A stretch of DNA of 64,000 nucleotides from Methylovorus menthalis. GTDB lineage: Bacteria > Pseudomonadota > Gammaproteobacteria > Burkholderiales > Methylophilaceae. Below the pieces are notes generated by a model, which ran no database searches, was not told the DNA's origin, and was given only the letters and a program-made list of their open reading frames with translations. Position 1 is the first letter of the stretch. The number at the start of each line of letters is the position of its first letter. Where the stretch lies: the NCBI RefSeq assembly GCF_020523625.1, contig NZ_JAJAQH010000005.1, positions 1-64,000 of the forward strand, written 5' to 3'. The position numbers were made by a program, and so were the translations under genes. Shown here piece after piece: positions 20,439-30,777 of the stretch.

Positions 20439-22033
20439 TGGCCCTCTTCAATAAAATCGTCCTCTGCGCTACCACTACCCAGCTGATTGCCGGGGTGTGG
20501 AGTCTGGGCAACCTGCAGTCCAGCCAGGAGTTCAGTAGTGATGCCACAGGCTACGAGCAATTTGCGCGCTTTCTTGCCCAGCACGCCAATACCCGGCTCT
20601 ACATGCTGGTGGACGCGGTGGAAGAGGATTATCAGCAGGATTATCTGCCACATACCCGGGGCAGTGCTCGCCGTGAAATGCTGACGCGTAAGCTGAATCA
20701 TGGCTATCGCAATGCGACGTTCAAGGCGGCGCATTTTATTGAGCGGCAGAAGGATAAGCGCAAGGATGATCGCTTCATCTACGTGGCCCTGACCAAGTCT
20801 GATTTCCTGCAACCCTGGATGCAAGCCATTGCTGCACAACGCATGCCACTGGCTGGTGTCTATCTGCTGTCGATGATGAGCGAGCTGCTGCTGCAGCGCA
20901 TGAAGCTCAGGGCGCCGCATATCCTGCTCAGCGAACGGCTCAACTCCGGCCTGCGCCAGACTTATTTTCACCATGGGCGTCTGTTGATCAGCCGCTCGGC
21001 GCCAGTGTCGCCCGCTATGCAGGAGCGCATGGCCTATTTTTACCTGGCTGAAACCGAAAAAACCCGGCTTTACCTTATCAGCCAGCGGCTGGTGATGCGC
21101 GATACGCCGATCAAAATGGTGCTGGCGGACGTGGATGACACTAGCCGCCAGATTTGCCGCAATATTTCACAAGAACAAAACCTGGAATGCGTAAGCGAGG
21201 ATTTGAAAGTTCTCGCTAAAAGCCTGGGGCTTAATCCAGATTTGTTGACACGCTATCCCGAGCTTTTACACATGCATCTGCTGGCAACGGGCGAGCTGCC
21301 GGTTAATCTGGCCCCGTCCAGTTATACCCGGCATTACCAGGTCGGCAATGTAGCGCGCAGTATTCATCTCGCCAGTGTGTTGACCTTGCTGGGGGGATTT
21401 GTCGCGGCTACTTATGTTGGGCAGCAAGCGGCGCAAACCTTGCAGCAGACCCGCGAGACAGGGCAGGAAACCCGACTGCAGGAGCAGAAATACCGGGAGG
21501 TGGCAAAAAACTTTCCTCAGACGCCCATCCCCAGTACAGACCTGCGTGCCGCAGTGGAAACAGCGCGCAAGCTTCAGTCATATGCACAGGCGCCACATGC
21601 CGCCATGCAGGCGCTCAGCGAGGTTTTGCAGGGGCAGCCGGATATCCAGATTCATCGCATGCGCTGGCTGCATACGCCGGATATCACCACACGCGATGAT
21701 AAAGTCGCGAGCGTATCGGCTGGCCCCGCGCAAGCCACGCCCACGGATAGCCAGCTTGGCGATACCAGCACATTGCATCAGCTCGTGTTTGTGGATGGGG
21801 AGGTGGCGGGTTTCAATGGCGATTACCGGGCGGCGCTGGTGCGGGTGAATCAGCTCGCCGAAAAGCTGCGCAGCTTGCCACAAGTGGCATGGGTTGAAGT
21901 GCTGCAGGAGCCCGTGAATGTGAGCTCCTACTCCCAATTGCAAGGCAGTACCACCGACGCGGTGTCGGCTGTCTCCATGGCGGCTGATTTCAAGCTCAAG
22001 TTCATTCTCCGGCCAGCGGAGGGTTTGCAATGA
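20438..22033 (+). CDS. Inner-membrane assembly protein, GspL/PilM-PilN-like (MshI-like role proposed)
   Basis: A 531-aa protein with one transmembrane helix near 306-327. About 300 cytoplasmic residues precede it, a coiled-coil-prone Gln/Glu/Arg segment (about 328-355) follows, and about 170 periplasmic residues complete it. This layout matches GspL or fused PilM-PilN proteins that link the ATPase to the periplasmic ring. I see no clear actin-fold nucleotide motif in the N-terminal part. Position after mshG and before PilO- and PilP-like genes supports the role. Specific family naming is uncertain. Confidence 0.62.
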   Translation: MALFNKIVLCATTTQLIAGVWSLGNLQSSQEFSSDATGYEQFARFLAQHANTRLYMLVDAVEEDYQQDYLPHTRGSARREMLTRKLNHGYRNATFKAAHFIERQKDKRKDDRFIYVALTKSDFLQPWMQAIAAQRMPLAGVYLLSMMSELLLQRMKLRAPHILLSERLNSGLRQTYFHHGRLLISRSAPVSPAMQERMAYFYLAETEKTRLYLISQRLVMRDTPIKMVLADVDDTSRQICRNISQEQNLECVSEDLKVLAKSLGLNPDLLTRYPELLHMHLLATGELPVNLAPSSYTRHYQVGNVARSIHLASVLTLLGGFVAATYVGQQAAQTLQQTRETGQETRLQEQKYREVAKNFPQTPIPSTDLRAAVETARKLQSYAQAPHAAMQALSEVLQGQPDIQIHRMRWLHTPDITTRDDKVASVSAGPAQATPTDSQLGDTSTLHQLVFVDGEVAGFNGDYRAALVRVNQLAEKLRSLPQVAWVEVLQEPVNVSSYSQLQGSTTDAVSAVSMAADFKLKFILRPAEGLQ

Positions 22034-22644
22034 AGCTGACACGCCAGGATTGGTCGCGGCTGGTCTATCCCTTGGCCGGGTTGGCGCTTGCGCTGATTGT
22101 GGCGGCCCTGCTGATAAGCTTTGCCTGGGACCGCGAGCAAGATGCCATCGAAGCGCTGCAGGCCCAGCAGCAGCAATTGCAACAGGCACGCAGTCGCTAT
22201 ATGGCCTCCGGCCAGGAAAAAGACACGATCGTGAATTATCTTCCTCCCTATAAAACGCTGGTGGAGGAGGGCTTTATTGGGGAGGAGCGGCGCATCCTTT
22301 GGCTGGACAGCATCCGTAATATTCATCAGGAATACAAGCTGTTCAAGATCAGCTACACCATAGGCGCGCAGGAGCCGTATACGCCGCCATTTGCTGTGGA
22401 TACAGGGAGCTTCAGACTCAACCGATCTGTGATGCAGCTCGAGCTGCCCATGCTGCATGAAGGCGATATCCTGACCTTTCTGCAGGCATTGCGTCAGCAG
22501 CAGCGCAGCCCCATCATCATTCGCGAGTGTGAACTGACCCGCTTGCGTGCCGTCATGGATGCGACCATCACGCCTAATCTGTTAGCCAAATGTGAGCTTG
22601 ACTGGTACACCCTGCGTGAAACGCAGCCTGGAGGTACGCCATGA
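22030..22644 (+). CDS. PilO/MshJ-like inner-membrane assembly protein
   Basis: A 204-aa bitopic protein with an N-terminal transmembrane helix (about 11-32). A coiled coil (DREQDAIEALQAQQQQLQQA) and a periplasmic alpha/beta domain follow, the architecture of PilO/GspM. It overlaps both neighbours by 4 bases (ATGA), so the three assembly genes are translated together. Sequence identity to named families is not obvious by eye; the call rests on topology and place. Confidence 0.6.
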   Translation: MKLTRQDWSRLVYPLAGLALALIVAALLISFAWDREQDAIEALQAQQQQLQQARSRYMASGQEKDTIVNYLPPYKTLVEEGFIGEERRILWLDSIRNIHQEYKLFKISYTIGAQEPYTPPFAVDTGSFRLNRSVMQLELPMLHEGDILTFLQALRQQQRSPIIIRECELTRLRAVMDATITPNLLAKCELDWYTLRETQPGGTP

Positions 22645-23114
22645 GGAAGTGCTTGGCGATCTTGCTGTGCCTATCTGCCACTCAGGCGCTGGCGGATGAC
22701 CTGGGGCGTTTATTTACCACGCCTTCGCAACGCGTACAGCTGGATACGCAACGTCGTAACATGCGCGCACTCCCGGAAAAAATGCCGGAACAGGAGATGG
22801 TGTCCGATATGGACACCGCACCTGCTGCGCCGATTTCGGTGCAAGGCTATGTTCGTAGAAGCGATGGCAAGCCGGGTACAGTATGGGTGAATCAGCAAGC
22901 CATGCAGGAAAATAAGGCGACTGGCGCGGTCATCGTCGAAGAAGGTAAAAACCGGCGGGTTGAAATAAAGTTGCCAGGTACCGGGCAATCAGTGAGATTG
23001 AAGGCTGGGCAGGTGTATAGGCCGGAGAGCAACAGCATTGAAGAATACAAGGCGACGGCAAGGGAGTCGGCGCCTGCGTTGCCAGAACGAGATAATGCGC
23101 CTGCGTTGCCCTGA
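22641..23114 (+). CDS. PilP/MshK-like periplasmic protein
   Basis: A 157-aa exported protein with a signal peptide ending near ALA-DD (residue 19). Its core (ISVQGYVRRSDGKPGTVWVN and on to the VRLKAGQVYRPES segment) resembles the homology region of PilP/GspC/MshK, which binds the secretin. The C-terminus is charged and Pro/Ala-rich. It is the last of the three coupled inner-membrane complex genes. Confidence 0.62.
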   Translation: MRKCLAILLCLSATQALADDLGRLFTTPSQRVQLDTQRRNMRALPEKMPEQEMVSDMDTAPAAPISVQGYVRRSDGKPGTVWVNQQAMQENKATGAVIVEEGKNRRVEIKLPGTGQSVRLKAGQVYRPESNSIEEYKATARESAPALPERDNAPALP

Positions 23115-24249
23115 GGATTCCTGGCCTGCAACGACGGGTCAGCAAGGGGTGATCATGATCGTCATGGCGCTGATCTTGCTGCTGGCGGCCAGCGTGGCTT
23201 TTTTTGAAGGCATGGATGGCTATCAATACAAAGTGACGCGCGAACAAAAGACGCTGGATGCCTTAGCTGAGGCAAAAGCAGCCTTGATCGGATGGTCGGT
23301 TGCACATGCGCAATACCCCGGTATCTTGCTGTTCCCTGATCGTAATTCGGATAAAAACTACGATGGGCAGAGCGACTGTGTCAGTCAGGAAAGTACCCTT
23401 GATTACAGCCATTTGCTGGGCAAGTTGCCTTATCTTGCGCAAACGGCGCCTTGCGTCGGCATCGGGGCAGGTAACTATGGTTTATCTGAAAATCTGATGG
23501 ATGCGGAGGGCGAGCGCTTGTGGTATGCGGTGTCACGCAATCTGGTGCGGCCTTCCCTCAACAGTGTGGTGATCAATCCTGGTATTGCCGATGCCCCGAC
23601 CTATCCCTGGCTGCAAGTGCGCGATAAAAGTGGACGCTTGCTTTCAGACCGGGTGGCAGCGGTGGTGATATCGGCAGGTCCGGTACTCGGTTCACAAAGC
23701 CGGGCGGGAGGTATTGCGGGCCCTGCGGCTTATCTGGATAGCATTACCATTAATGGCATTGCTTATTCGAATGCCAATTATGTGGTCGCGAATGAGGTTT
23801 TTATTGCCGGAGAGGCTAGCGATCGCCTCTCCAGCGAGAAGCAAACCGAATTCAATGACACCCTGGTATTTATTACCATTGATGAGCTGCTGGCTGCCCT
23901 GCAAAACCGGGCGATGGGGGAGGCGGCCACCGCGTTGCGCACTTATTATTCGGCGAGTGCAGCCGCTGCAAATGGCCGGTTTTTTCCTTATAGCTCGCTT
24001 TTGTCAGATAGCACGCGCGCCTGCCAGGAAGGCAACTTGAGCGGCAGTCTGCCGCTCATTAACAATAATTGCAGCCACCCGAATCCGCTACTGACACTAC
24101 CTGCCTGGTTTGCTGAAAGCCGCTGGCAGGACTATATGAAATATGAACTCACCGCTGACTGCAGCTATGCAACGCCTGGCTGCAGCAGTGGCGGGCTGGC
24201 TCAAATATCCAACCTCAATAGCAGTCGTATTGTGAAAGTCACGCCATGA
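23095..24249 (+). CDS. PilX/GspK-like minor (pseudo)pilin candidate
   Basis: A 384-aa protein with a type IV pilin-like N-terminus: a short basic leader, then QQG followed by the hydrophobic helix VIMIVMALILLLAASVAFFE. The glycine before the helix fits prepilin peptidase cleavage, but the usual Glu5 is missing, as in GspK and some PilX proteins. The large Cys-containing C-terminal domain is unlike pilins I know. The start at 23095 is chosen because it puts the helix near the N-terminus; it overlaps the previous gene by 20 bases. An upstream ATG at 23038 would add 19 basic residues. Confidence 0.55.
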   Translation: MRLRCPEDSWPATTGQQGVIMIVMALILLLAASVAFFEGMDGYQYKVTREQKTLDALAEAKAALIGWSVAHAQYPGILLFPDRNSDKNYDGQSDCVSQESTLDYSHLLGKLPYLAQTAPCVGIGAGNYGLSENLMDAEGERLWYAVSRNLVRPSLNSVVINPGIADAPTYPWLQVRDKSGRLLSDRVAAVVISAGPVLGSQSRAGGIAGPAAYLDSITINGIAYSNANYVVANEVFIAGEASDRLSSEKQTEFNDTLVFITIDELLAALQNRAMGEAATALRTYYSASAAAANGRFFPYSSLLSDSTRACQEGNLSGSLPLINNNCSHPNPLLTLPAWFAESRWQDYMKYELTADCSYATPGCSSGGLAQISNLNSSRIVKVTP

Positions 24250-24890
24250 TGTCGTACCCAACTACCAGCCGCGGCTTCAGCTTGATCGAGTTATCGATAG
24301 TATTGGTCATCGTAGGACTGGTGATTGCCGGCATGCTGGTGCCGCTGTCTGCCCAGATTGATCAGAAAAATTACAACGAAACGCAGAAAGCAATGGTCGA
24401 GCTGCGCGATGGCCTGATTGGCTATGCCAGCAGCAATGGCTATTTGCCATGCCCGGATACGACAGGGGATGGAGTGGAGGACCGGGATACAGGCACAGGC
24501 GCCTGTTTGGCAGACCCCGCCGAGGGTAATCTGCCTTGGGCAAACCTGGGCATGGGCAAGCAGGATGCCTGGGGGCAAAAATATCAGTATCGCGTCACCA
24601 ATGGGTTTGCAAATAGTGTCACCAAATTTACCCTCTCCACCGGTCCCTCCATGACCATCACAGATACCAGTGGCGTTACATTGGCGTTACGGGTTCCTGC
24701 CGTCATTGTTTCTAAAGGCAAGTCTGGTGCGGGAGCGGGAGTGAATGAGCAGGAAAATTCTGACAAAGACGACAGTTTTGTCAGTGATGTGCCAAGTGCC
24801 GTGGCAGGCAACGAGTTTGACGACATTGTGGTGTGGGTGCCATCTACCTTGCTATTCAACCGCATGCTGACCGCCGGAAAACTGCCATAA
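24246..24890 (+). CDS. Type IV prepilin / pseudopilin with N-terminal cleavage motif
   Basis: A 214-aa protein with a class III signal: basic leader MMSYPTTSRG then FSLIELSIVLVIVGLVIAGM, with Glu at +5. After the helix, the LPCPDTTGDGVEDRDTGTG region has an acidic, possibly calcium-binding loop. It is the only canonical prepilin in the cluster. It overlaps the previous gene by 4 bases. With no separate mshA-like gene seen, this could be either the main subunit or a minor one; its size favours a minor or specialised subunit. Confidence 0.78.
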   Translation: MMSYPTTSRGFSLIELSIVLVIVGLVIAGMLVPLSAQIDQKNYNETQKAMVELRDGLIGYASSNGYLPCPDTTGDGVEDRDTGTGACLADPAEGNLPWANLGMGKQDAWGQKYQYRVTNGFANSVTKFTLSTGPSMTITDTSGVTLALRVPAVIVSKGKSGAGAGVNEQENSDKDDSFVSDVPSAVAGNEFDDIVVWVPSTLLFNRMLTAGKLP

Positions 24891-24898
24891 TTACAGGT

Positions 24899-25648
24899 AT
24901 GAACGACAACCAACTTTTGCGCTATAGCCGCCATATCCTCTTGCCCAATATCGGTTACGAGGGGCAGGAGCAACTCGTCAACAGTCACGCCTTGATCGTG
25001 GGGGCGGGTGGGTTGGGGGCGCCGGTGGCAATGTATATGGCGGCCGGCGGTACCGGCAAGCTGACAATCTGTGATTTTGATACGGTGGATATGACCAATC
25101 TGCAGCGGCAGATTATTCATACCACGGCCTCTGTGGGCATCAACAAAGCGGAGTCTGCCCAACAAGCCTTGCATGCATTGAATCCGGAAGTTGAGGTAGT
25201 GACCATCCGCGAAAAATCGACAGAAGCTTCCTTAACGGCACTGGTAAGCAACGCCGATGTCGTGATCGACTGCAGTGATAATTTTGCCACGCGCTATGCG
25301 TTGAACCGTATATGCCTGGCGGAAAAAAAACCGCTGGTTTCCGGGGCGGCCATCGGCTTTGAAGGCCAGATTACAGTGTTTGATTTCCGGCAGGAAAACA
25401 GCCCCTGCTACCATTGCCTCTACCCGGATACCGGTGCCGATGATGCGCTGCGTTGCGCTGAAAACGGTGTATTTGCGCCGCTGGTGGGCATGATAGGCAC
25501 AACGCAGGCCGCCGAAGCCATGAAGCTCTTGATGGGCATAGGCCAGAGTCTGCAGGGGCGCCTGCTATTGCTCGATGTATTGACTATGGAGTGGCGCAGC
25601 CTGCGCCTGCAACGTGACCCCACCTGCAGCGTTTGTCATCCTTCTTAG
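24899..25648 (+). CDS. moeB: Molybdopterin-synthase adenylyltransferase MoeB (ThiF/HesA family)
   Basis: A 249-aa E1-like enzyme that adenylates the C-terminal Gly-Gly of MoaD or ThiS. The nucleotide loop GAGGLGAP lies near 37-44. The DFDTVDMTNLQRQI segment and two zinc-binding CxxC pairs (CYHC and CSVC) are present. The start at 24899 gives the typical MNDNQLLRYSRHILLP; longer upstream readings run into the prepilin gene. It is tail-to-tail with a minus-strand gene, overlapping by 4 bases. MoeB and ThiF cannot be told apart firmly by eye. Confidence 0.88.
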   Translation: MNDNQLLRYSRHILLPNIGYEGQEQLVNSHALIVGAGGLGAPVAMYMAAGGTGKLTICDFDTVDMTNLQRQIIHTTASVGINKAESAQQALHALNPEVEVVTIREKSTEASLTALVSNADVVIDCSDNFATRYALNRICLAEKKPLVSGAAIGFEGQITVFDFRQENSPCYHCLYPDTGADDALRCAENGVFAPLVGMIGTTQAAEAMKLLMGIGQSLQGRLLLLDVLTMEWRSLRLQRDPTCSVCHPS

Positions 25649-26328
25649 GGGCGGATGCGTATGTAAGGGTATTGCTCTGCGATATAGTGCAGCAGGGCAT
25701 TGATGAACAGGATCAGGCCTAACATCTCCAACCCTTCTTCCAAGGTGGTAAGCAGGCTGTAGCAGAAGTCGTCCACGCCATGCAGGGCTGCGTAGCGTCC
25801 TCCCAGCGTTTCCAAACCAATAATCGCCGTGCAGTAAATACCACCAGCAAGTAGAAAGCGTATACGGTGAGTGCGGCTAAGGTGCTGCAGAAAGCGCACA
25901 TACGATATGCCGATAAGCGCAATGACCAGCAAGCCGGGAATCACCCAGGAAAACTTGAGCCATACGCTGTTTTCCAGGTGAAGTTGCCTGTGGGTAATGC
26001 TGGTGAAAATCTCATGAAAGCTCATGAACTCATCAGCCGCCATCAGCAGAAAGCCCGCCGACAGGATTTGCCAGTGCAGGGTATAAGGTGCGCGCTGGGC
26101 GCGTTTAAGATAAGCGATCAAACCCAGCAAACCACTGCATGTGAGGAGGAGCACCACCGAGTAAAAGGTGGGGACATTGACTTCAGCATTCAGGTTGAAG
26201 AGATGCGTCATGCCCATCAACGAGCCATGCCCCGTAAAGTATTTGATGCCTTGAGTTACCAGGCTGGCTAGCACTAGCGTGATCGCAATGAGCAGAAAAG
26301 CACGCGTTGCAACGAGTGTTGTTTTCAT
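25645..26328 (-). CDS. Uncharacterised multi-spanning membrane protein
   Basis: A 227-aa protein with about six predicted transmembrane helices (near 8-28, 53-73, 86-104, 126-146, 158-178 and 196-214). Conserved-looking acidic/His residues sit at helix ends (ADEFMSFHE and LEEGLEML), perhaps a metal or proton site. A strong purine-rich ribosome binding site precedes the ATG. I do not recognise the family, and neighbours give no functional hint. Confidence 0.7.
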   Translation of the reverse strand: MKTTLVATRAFLLIAITLVLASLVTQGIKYFTGHGSLMGMTHLFNLNAEVNVPTFYSVVLLLTCSGLLGLIAYLKRAQRAPYTLHWQILSAGFLLMAADEFMSFHEIFTSITHRQLHLENSVWLKFSWVIPGLLVIALIGISYVRFLQHLSRTHRIRFLLAGGIYCTAIIGLETLGGRYAALHGVDDFCYSLLTTLEEGLEMLGLILFINALLHYIAEQYPYIRIRP

Positions 26329-26391
26329 TCCCCATCCCCCTTTTATTATCCAATCTGCACGCTATTGCTGCGTGCTTAGATATGGCTTATG

Positions 26392-27237
26392 TCAGCTTTT
26401 GCCTCCCACAATGGCTCGAATGGCGCTGACGATATCCCCAGGCAACGCCACAATCTTGCTGTTTTCTGACTCACCCATGCGCTGCAGCGCCTGAATATAG
26501 CGATCGCCAAGCAGGAAGGTTGCCGAGCTGTTGTTCTCTTTCACGGCTTCGGCAATCAAGCGAATCGCTTCGGCCGACGCCTGCGCGGCGACCATTTGCC
26601 CTTCGGCATCTTTACGGGCGGCTTCGAGGCGGGCTTCGGCGTTCAGGATAATGGCCTGCTTCTCACCTTCGGAGCGTGTCACCAGCGCTACCCGCTCACG
26701 GTCGGCGGAAGCCTGCATTTCCATCGCTTGCTGCATGTTGGGGGAGGGCTTGATGTCCTGAATCTCTACCGACTTCACAGTGAGGCCCCAGTCCAGCGCT
26801 TCATCGGCAATCGCTTCTTTCAGCTCGGCCTTGATGCGGTCACGCGAGGTGAGTGCCTGGTTCAGATCCATGCCACCAATGATGGAACGCAGGCTGGTCT
26901 GCACCATGTTGCGCATGGCTTCGCGGAAATCTTCAATGCCATACACCGAACGCTCAATATTGCTGACCTTGATGAACGACACCGCATTCGCCAGGATCAC
27001 TGCATTGTCCCGCGTGATCACTTCCTGCTGCGGCACATCCAGAATGATGTCTTTGGTGGTGACCTTGTAACGCACCTCATAGATAAACGGGATGATGAGA
27101 TTAAGCCCGGGCATCAGCACGCGATTAAACCGGCCCAGGCGTTCAACTACCCATTCTTCGCCCTGCGGCACGATGCGCAGGCCTTTCCAGATGGCGATGA
27201 TGACCAGCACGATCAGGGCCAGCATGAGTTCTGTCAT
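26392..27237 (-). CDS. SPFH/band 7 (stomatin-like) membrane protein
   Basis: A 281-aa stomatin/QmcA-type protein: N-terminal membrane helix (about 3-23), the SPFH core with PQGEEWVVERLGRFNRVLMPGL near 24-45, then a charged coiled coil (about 180-235). Such proteins form large membrane-bound cages and pair with NfeD-type partners. The NfeD-like gene lies directly upstream in the same direction. A start with AAGGAAA just before it is clear. Confidence 0.9.
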   Translation of the reverse strand: MTELMLALIVLVIIAIWKGLRIVPQGEEWVVERLGRFNRVLMPGLNLIIPFIYEVRYKVTTKDIILDVPQQEVITRDNAVILANAVSFIKVSNIERSVYGIEDFREAMRNMVQTSLRSIIGGMDLNQALTSRDRIKAELKEAIADEALDWGLTVKSVEIQDIKPSPNMQQAMEMQASADRERVALVTRSEGEKQAIILNAEARLEAARKDAEGQMVAAQASAEAIRLIAEAVKENNSSATFLLGDRYIQALQRMGESENSKIVALPGDIVSAIRAIVGGKS

Positions 27238-27300
27238 TTCAGTTTCCTTATTTGGAGTTGCTTGATGATGGTCAATATTGCCTCAGGACCATGTTTAACG

Positions 27301-27756
27301 TCATCCGCCAGCGGGGCCGGATTTTTTTACGCGCAGGGCGTTGCCTTCAATGCTGGTAATCATGGCTTCATCCCCCACGGCCAGTGTCTGGCTGGAAATA
27401 GCCGTCCACTCCTTGCTGCCCATCACGCCCTGGGAGAAGCGGATACGTCCGCATTGCTCGGGACTGACCGCGACGACAATATGCCCGGTGCGGCCAATTT
27501 CTTCCCCTTGGGATTGCCCCAGGCGGGAGGCGGCCGGTTGCCGGCGTTCAAATTTTTTCCAGATGAGCAAGGTGCTGAGCGAAAGACCCGCGAAGAGCAA
27601 GAGTTGCACCGCGAGGGAAATGCCGGGGAACAGCCATAACAGCCCGCTGATGATCAAGGCCGCAAGGCCAAACCATAGAATGTAAAGCGTGCCCGTTGCC
27701 AGCTCGGCTGAGAGCAGCACCAATCCGAAAATCCCCCAAATCCAGACTGCGTCCAA
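27301..27756 (-). CDS. NfeD-family protein
   Basis: A 151-aa short NfeD with two to three transmembrane segments in the first 65 residues and a soluble OB-fold domain (about 85-145) containing GRTGHIVV and GDEAMITSIEGNALRVKK. NfeD proteins act with SPFH partners in membrane microdomains, and the partner is the next gene downstream. The start codon is TTG, supported by GAGGTGA just upstream. Confidence 0.85.
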   Translation of the reverse strand: MDAVWIWGIFGLVLLSAELATGTLYILWFGLAALIISGLLWLFPGISLAVQLLLFAGLSLSTLLIWKKFERRQPAASRLGQSQGEEIGRTGHIVVAVSPEQCGRIRFSQGVMGSKEWTAISSQTLAVGDEAMITSIEGNALRVKKSGPAGG

Positions 27757-27898
27757 TCGTCACCTCGTTTGTAAACAGGCAAAGTCATATCCTAACCCAA
27801 ACTCTCTGATTCGCGTCAATTGCGGCGGGGATCATGCTGCATGAATCTCGGGCAAGGGCAGGCCAGCCAAGCAGGGGCTGTGGTAAAATCCCCCACCT

Positions 27899-30745
27899 AT
27901 GAATACTCAAACCACTGAAAACGCAGACACTTTAGCCAAGGCTTTTGACCCCAAGGCGCTCGAAAGCAAATGGTATCAATTCTGGGAATCCCACGGGTAT
28001 TACGCGGCTGGCATGGATGCGTCCAAATCGGACAATTTCTGCATCTTGCTACCCCCGCCCAATGTCACGGGCACCCTGCACATGGGCCATGGTTTCAACC
28101 AGACCATCATGGATGCCCTGACGCGCTATCACCGCATGCGCGGCGACAATACCTTGTGGCAGCCAGGTACCGATCACGCCGGCATCGCCACGCAAATTGT
28201 CGTGGAGCGCCAGCTGGATGCGCAAGGCGTGAGCCGACATGACCTCGGCCGCGAAAAATTCCTGGAAAAAGTGTGGGAGTGGAAAGAATACTCTGGCGGC
28301 ACCATTACCCAGCAGATGCGTCGCCTGGGCACATCGCCAGACTGGAGTCGCGAGCGCTTCACCATGGATGTCGGCCTTAATAAGGTGGTGACCGAGAGTT
28401 TTGTCTGCCTGTATAACGAAGGCCTGATTTACCGCGGCAAGCGCCTGGTGAACTGGGATGTAAAGCTGGGCACGGCGGTCTCTGACCTGGAAGTAGTACA
28501 GGAAGAAGAAGACGGCTCCATGTGGCACATCAACTACCCGCTGGCCGATGGCTCCGGGCATCTGACGGTGGCAACCACCCGCCCTGAAACCATGCTGGGT
28601 GACGTGGCGGTGATGGTGCACCCCGAAGACGAACGCTACGCGCATCTGATCGGCAAGACCGTCAAACTGCCGTTGTGTGATCGCGAGATACCGATCATCG
28701 CCGATGACTATGTGGACCGCGAGTTCGGTACCGGCGTGGTCAAGGTGACGCCTGCGCACGACTTTAATGACTATGCGGTGGGGCAGCGTCATGGCTTGCC
28801 GATGATCGGCATCCTCGATCTCAAAGGCTTCGTCAACGAGAATGCGCCTGAAAGCTATCGTGGTCTGGAGCGCTTTGCTGCCCGCAAGCAGGTAGTGGCT
28901 GATCTGGAAGCCCAAGGTTTTCTGGTCAAGGTCGACAAGCACAAACTCAAAGTGCCACGTGGTGACCGCACTGGTGTGGTGATTGAGCCCATGCTGACGG
29001 ACCAATGGTTTGTCGCCATGAGCAAGCCTGCTGCCGATGGCAAGAGCATTACGCAAAAAGCGCTGGAGGTGGTAGCCGACGGTCAGATCAAGTTCTACCC
29101 CGAAAACTGGGTGAACACCTATAACCAGTGGCTTAACAATATTCAGGATTGGTGTATTTCGCGCCAGCTGTGGTGGGGGCATCAGATCCCGGCCTGGTAT
29201 ACGGACAGTGGCAAGGTGTATGTCGCGCATGATGCGGACGAAGCACAAGCCCTGGCCGCAAAGGATGGCTATACCGGCCATTTGAAGCGCGATGATGACG
29301 TACTGGATACCTGGTACTCCTCCGCGCTATGGCCGTTCTCCACCCTGGACTGGACAGGCGATGAAGCCTTGGATGCTGCCAATCAGGCCCTGCAGCAATA
29401 CCTGCCATCCAGCGTGCTGGTCACCGGCTTTGACATTATTTTCTTCTGGGTGGCGCGCATGGTCATGATGACCACGCACCTCACTGGCAAGATTCCGTTC
29501 AAGCATGTGTATGTGCATGGCCTAATCCGCGATGCGGAAGGACAGAAGATGTCCAAATCCAAGGGTAATGTGCTGGACCCGATCGACCTGATCGACGGCA
29601 TTGATCTGGATGCGCTGATCAAGAAGCGCACAACTGGGCTCATGAACCCCAAGGATGCGGAAAAGATCGAGAAGCGTACCTGCAAGGAATTCCCGGAAGG
29701 GATTGCCGCTTATGGTACGGATGCGCTGCGCTTTACCTTTGCCAGCCTGGCTTCGCCGGGTCGCGATATCAAGTTTGACCTGCAGCGCTGCGAAGGCTAT
29801 CGCAACTTCTGCAACAAGCTGTGGAATGCCACGCGCTTTGTGCTGATGAACACCGAGGGGCAGGATTGCGGCCTGGAAGATTGCAAAACCAAGCCTGAAG
29901 GCTATCTCAGTTTTTCACAGGCGGACCGCTGGATTGTCAGCGTGCTGCAAAAGGTGGAGGCCGATATCGAGCGTGGTTTTGCCGATTACCGTTTTGACCT
30001 GATCGCGCAAAGCATCTACAAATTTGTGTGGGACGAGTATTGCGACTGGTATCTGGAGATTGCCAAGACCCAATTGCAAACTGGTACCGAGGCTGAACAA
30101 CGCGCCACACGCCGTACCTTGCTGCGTGTGCTGGAAACTATCCTGCGTCTTGCGCACCCCATCATGCCATTCATCACCGAAGAAATCTGGCAAACCGTGG
30201 GCCCATTGTCTGGCCGTGACATGAATCAACCTGGCCCCAGCATCATGCTGCAGGCCTACCCGAAATCGCAGCCAGGCAAGATTGACGAGCAGGCGGAGGC
30301 TTGGGTGGCCCTGTTGAAACAAGCGGTCGACGCGTGCCGCAGCTTGCGCGGTGAGATGGGGATTTCACCCGCGACGCGCGTGCCGCTGATCGCGGCGGGC
30401 GACACATCAGCCTTGCAAGCCTATGCGCCGCATATTAAAGCGCTGGCGAAGCTTGCCGAGGTTGAGATTGTTACCGAGCTGCCGCAGGTCGATGCGCCGG
30501 TTGCGCTGGCGGGTGACTTCCGCCTGATGCTGAAGATTGAAGTGGACGTTGCTGCGGAAAAAGAACGCCTCAGCAAGGAAATTACCCGCCTCCAAACCGA
30601 AGTCAGTAAAGCTGAGGCCAAACTGGGCAATGCGAGTTTTGTGGATCGCGCCCCTGCGGCCGTGGTGGCGCAAGAGCGGGAACGTCTGGCGGGCTTCCAG
30701 GCTACGGTGGACAAGCTGCAATCCCAATTGGCGCGTTTAGTTTAA
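27899..30745 (+). CDS. valS: Valyl-tRNA synthetase
   Basis: A class Ia synthetase of 948 aa (E. coli 951) that charges tRNA-Val. The HIGH signature appears as HMGH near residue 60 in [16 protein letters not shown], and KMSKS near 549. The connective editing domain lies between them, the anticodon-binding helical domain follows, and the C-terminal coiled-coil arm specific to ValRS spans about 880-948. A terminator follows. Confidence 0.97.
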   Translation: MNTQTTENADTLAKAFDPKALESKWYQFWESHGYYAAGMDASKSDNFCILLPPPNVTGTLHMGHGFNQTIMDALTRYHRMRGDNTLWQPGTDHAGIATQIVVERQLDAQGVSRHDLGREKFLEKVWEWKEYSGGTITQQMRRLGTSPDWSRERFTMDVGLNKVVTESFVCLYNEGLIYRGKRLVNWDVKLGTAVSDLEVVQEEEDGSMWHINYPLADGSGHLTVATTRPETMLGDVAVMVHPEDERYAHLIGKTVKLPLCDREIPIIADDYVDREFGTGVVKVTPAHDFNDYAVGQRHGLPMIGILDLKGFVNENAPESYRGLERFAARKQVVADLEAQGFLVKVDKHKLKVPRGDRTGVVIEPMLTDQWFVAMSKPAADGKSITQKALEVVADGQIKFYPENWVNTYNQWLNNIQDWCISRQLWWGHQIPAWYTDSGKVYVAHDADEAQALAAKDGYTGHLKRDDDVLDTWYSSALWPFSTLDWTGDEALDAANQALQQYLPSSVLVTGFDIIFFWVARMVMMTTHLTGKIPFKHVYVHGLIRDAEGQKMSKSKGNVLDPIDLIDGIDLDALIKKRTTGLMNPKDAEKIEKRTCKEFPEGIAAYGTDALRFTFASLASPGRDIKFDLQRCEGYRNFCNKLWNATRFVLMNTEGQDCGLEDCKTKPEGYLSFSQADRWIVSVLQKVEADIERGFADYRFDLIAQSIYKFVWDEYCDWYLEIAKTQLQTGTEAEQRATRRTLLRVLETILRLAHPIMPFITEEIWQTVGPLSGRDMNQPGPSIMLQAYPKSQPGKIDEQAEAWVALLKQAVDACRSLRGEMGISPATRVPLIAAGDTSALQAYAPHIKALAKLAEVEIVTELPQVDAPVALAGDFRLMLKIEVDVAAEKERLSKEITRLQTEVSKAEAKLGNASFVDRAPAAVVAQERERLAGFQATVDKLQSQLARLV

Positions 30746-30777
30746 TCAAATGACGGCTGCATGATGCGACCGTCATT

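Noticed and set aside
28049-29281. Long minus-strand open frame (410 codons)
   Set aside because: Antisense to valS; no domain or start signal.
30749-30777. First hairpin after valS as the main terminator
   Set aside because: The stem is good but no T tract follows; the next hairpin at 30778-30804 has both.
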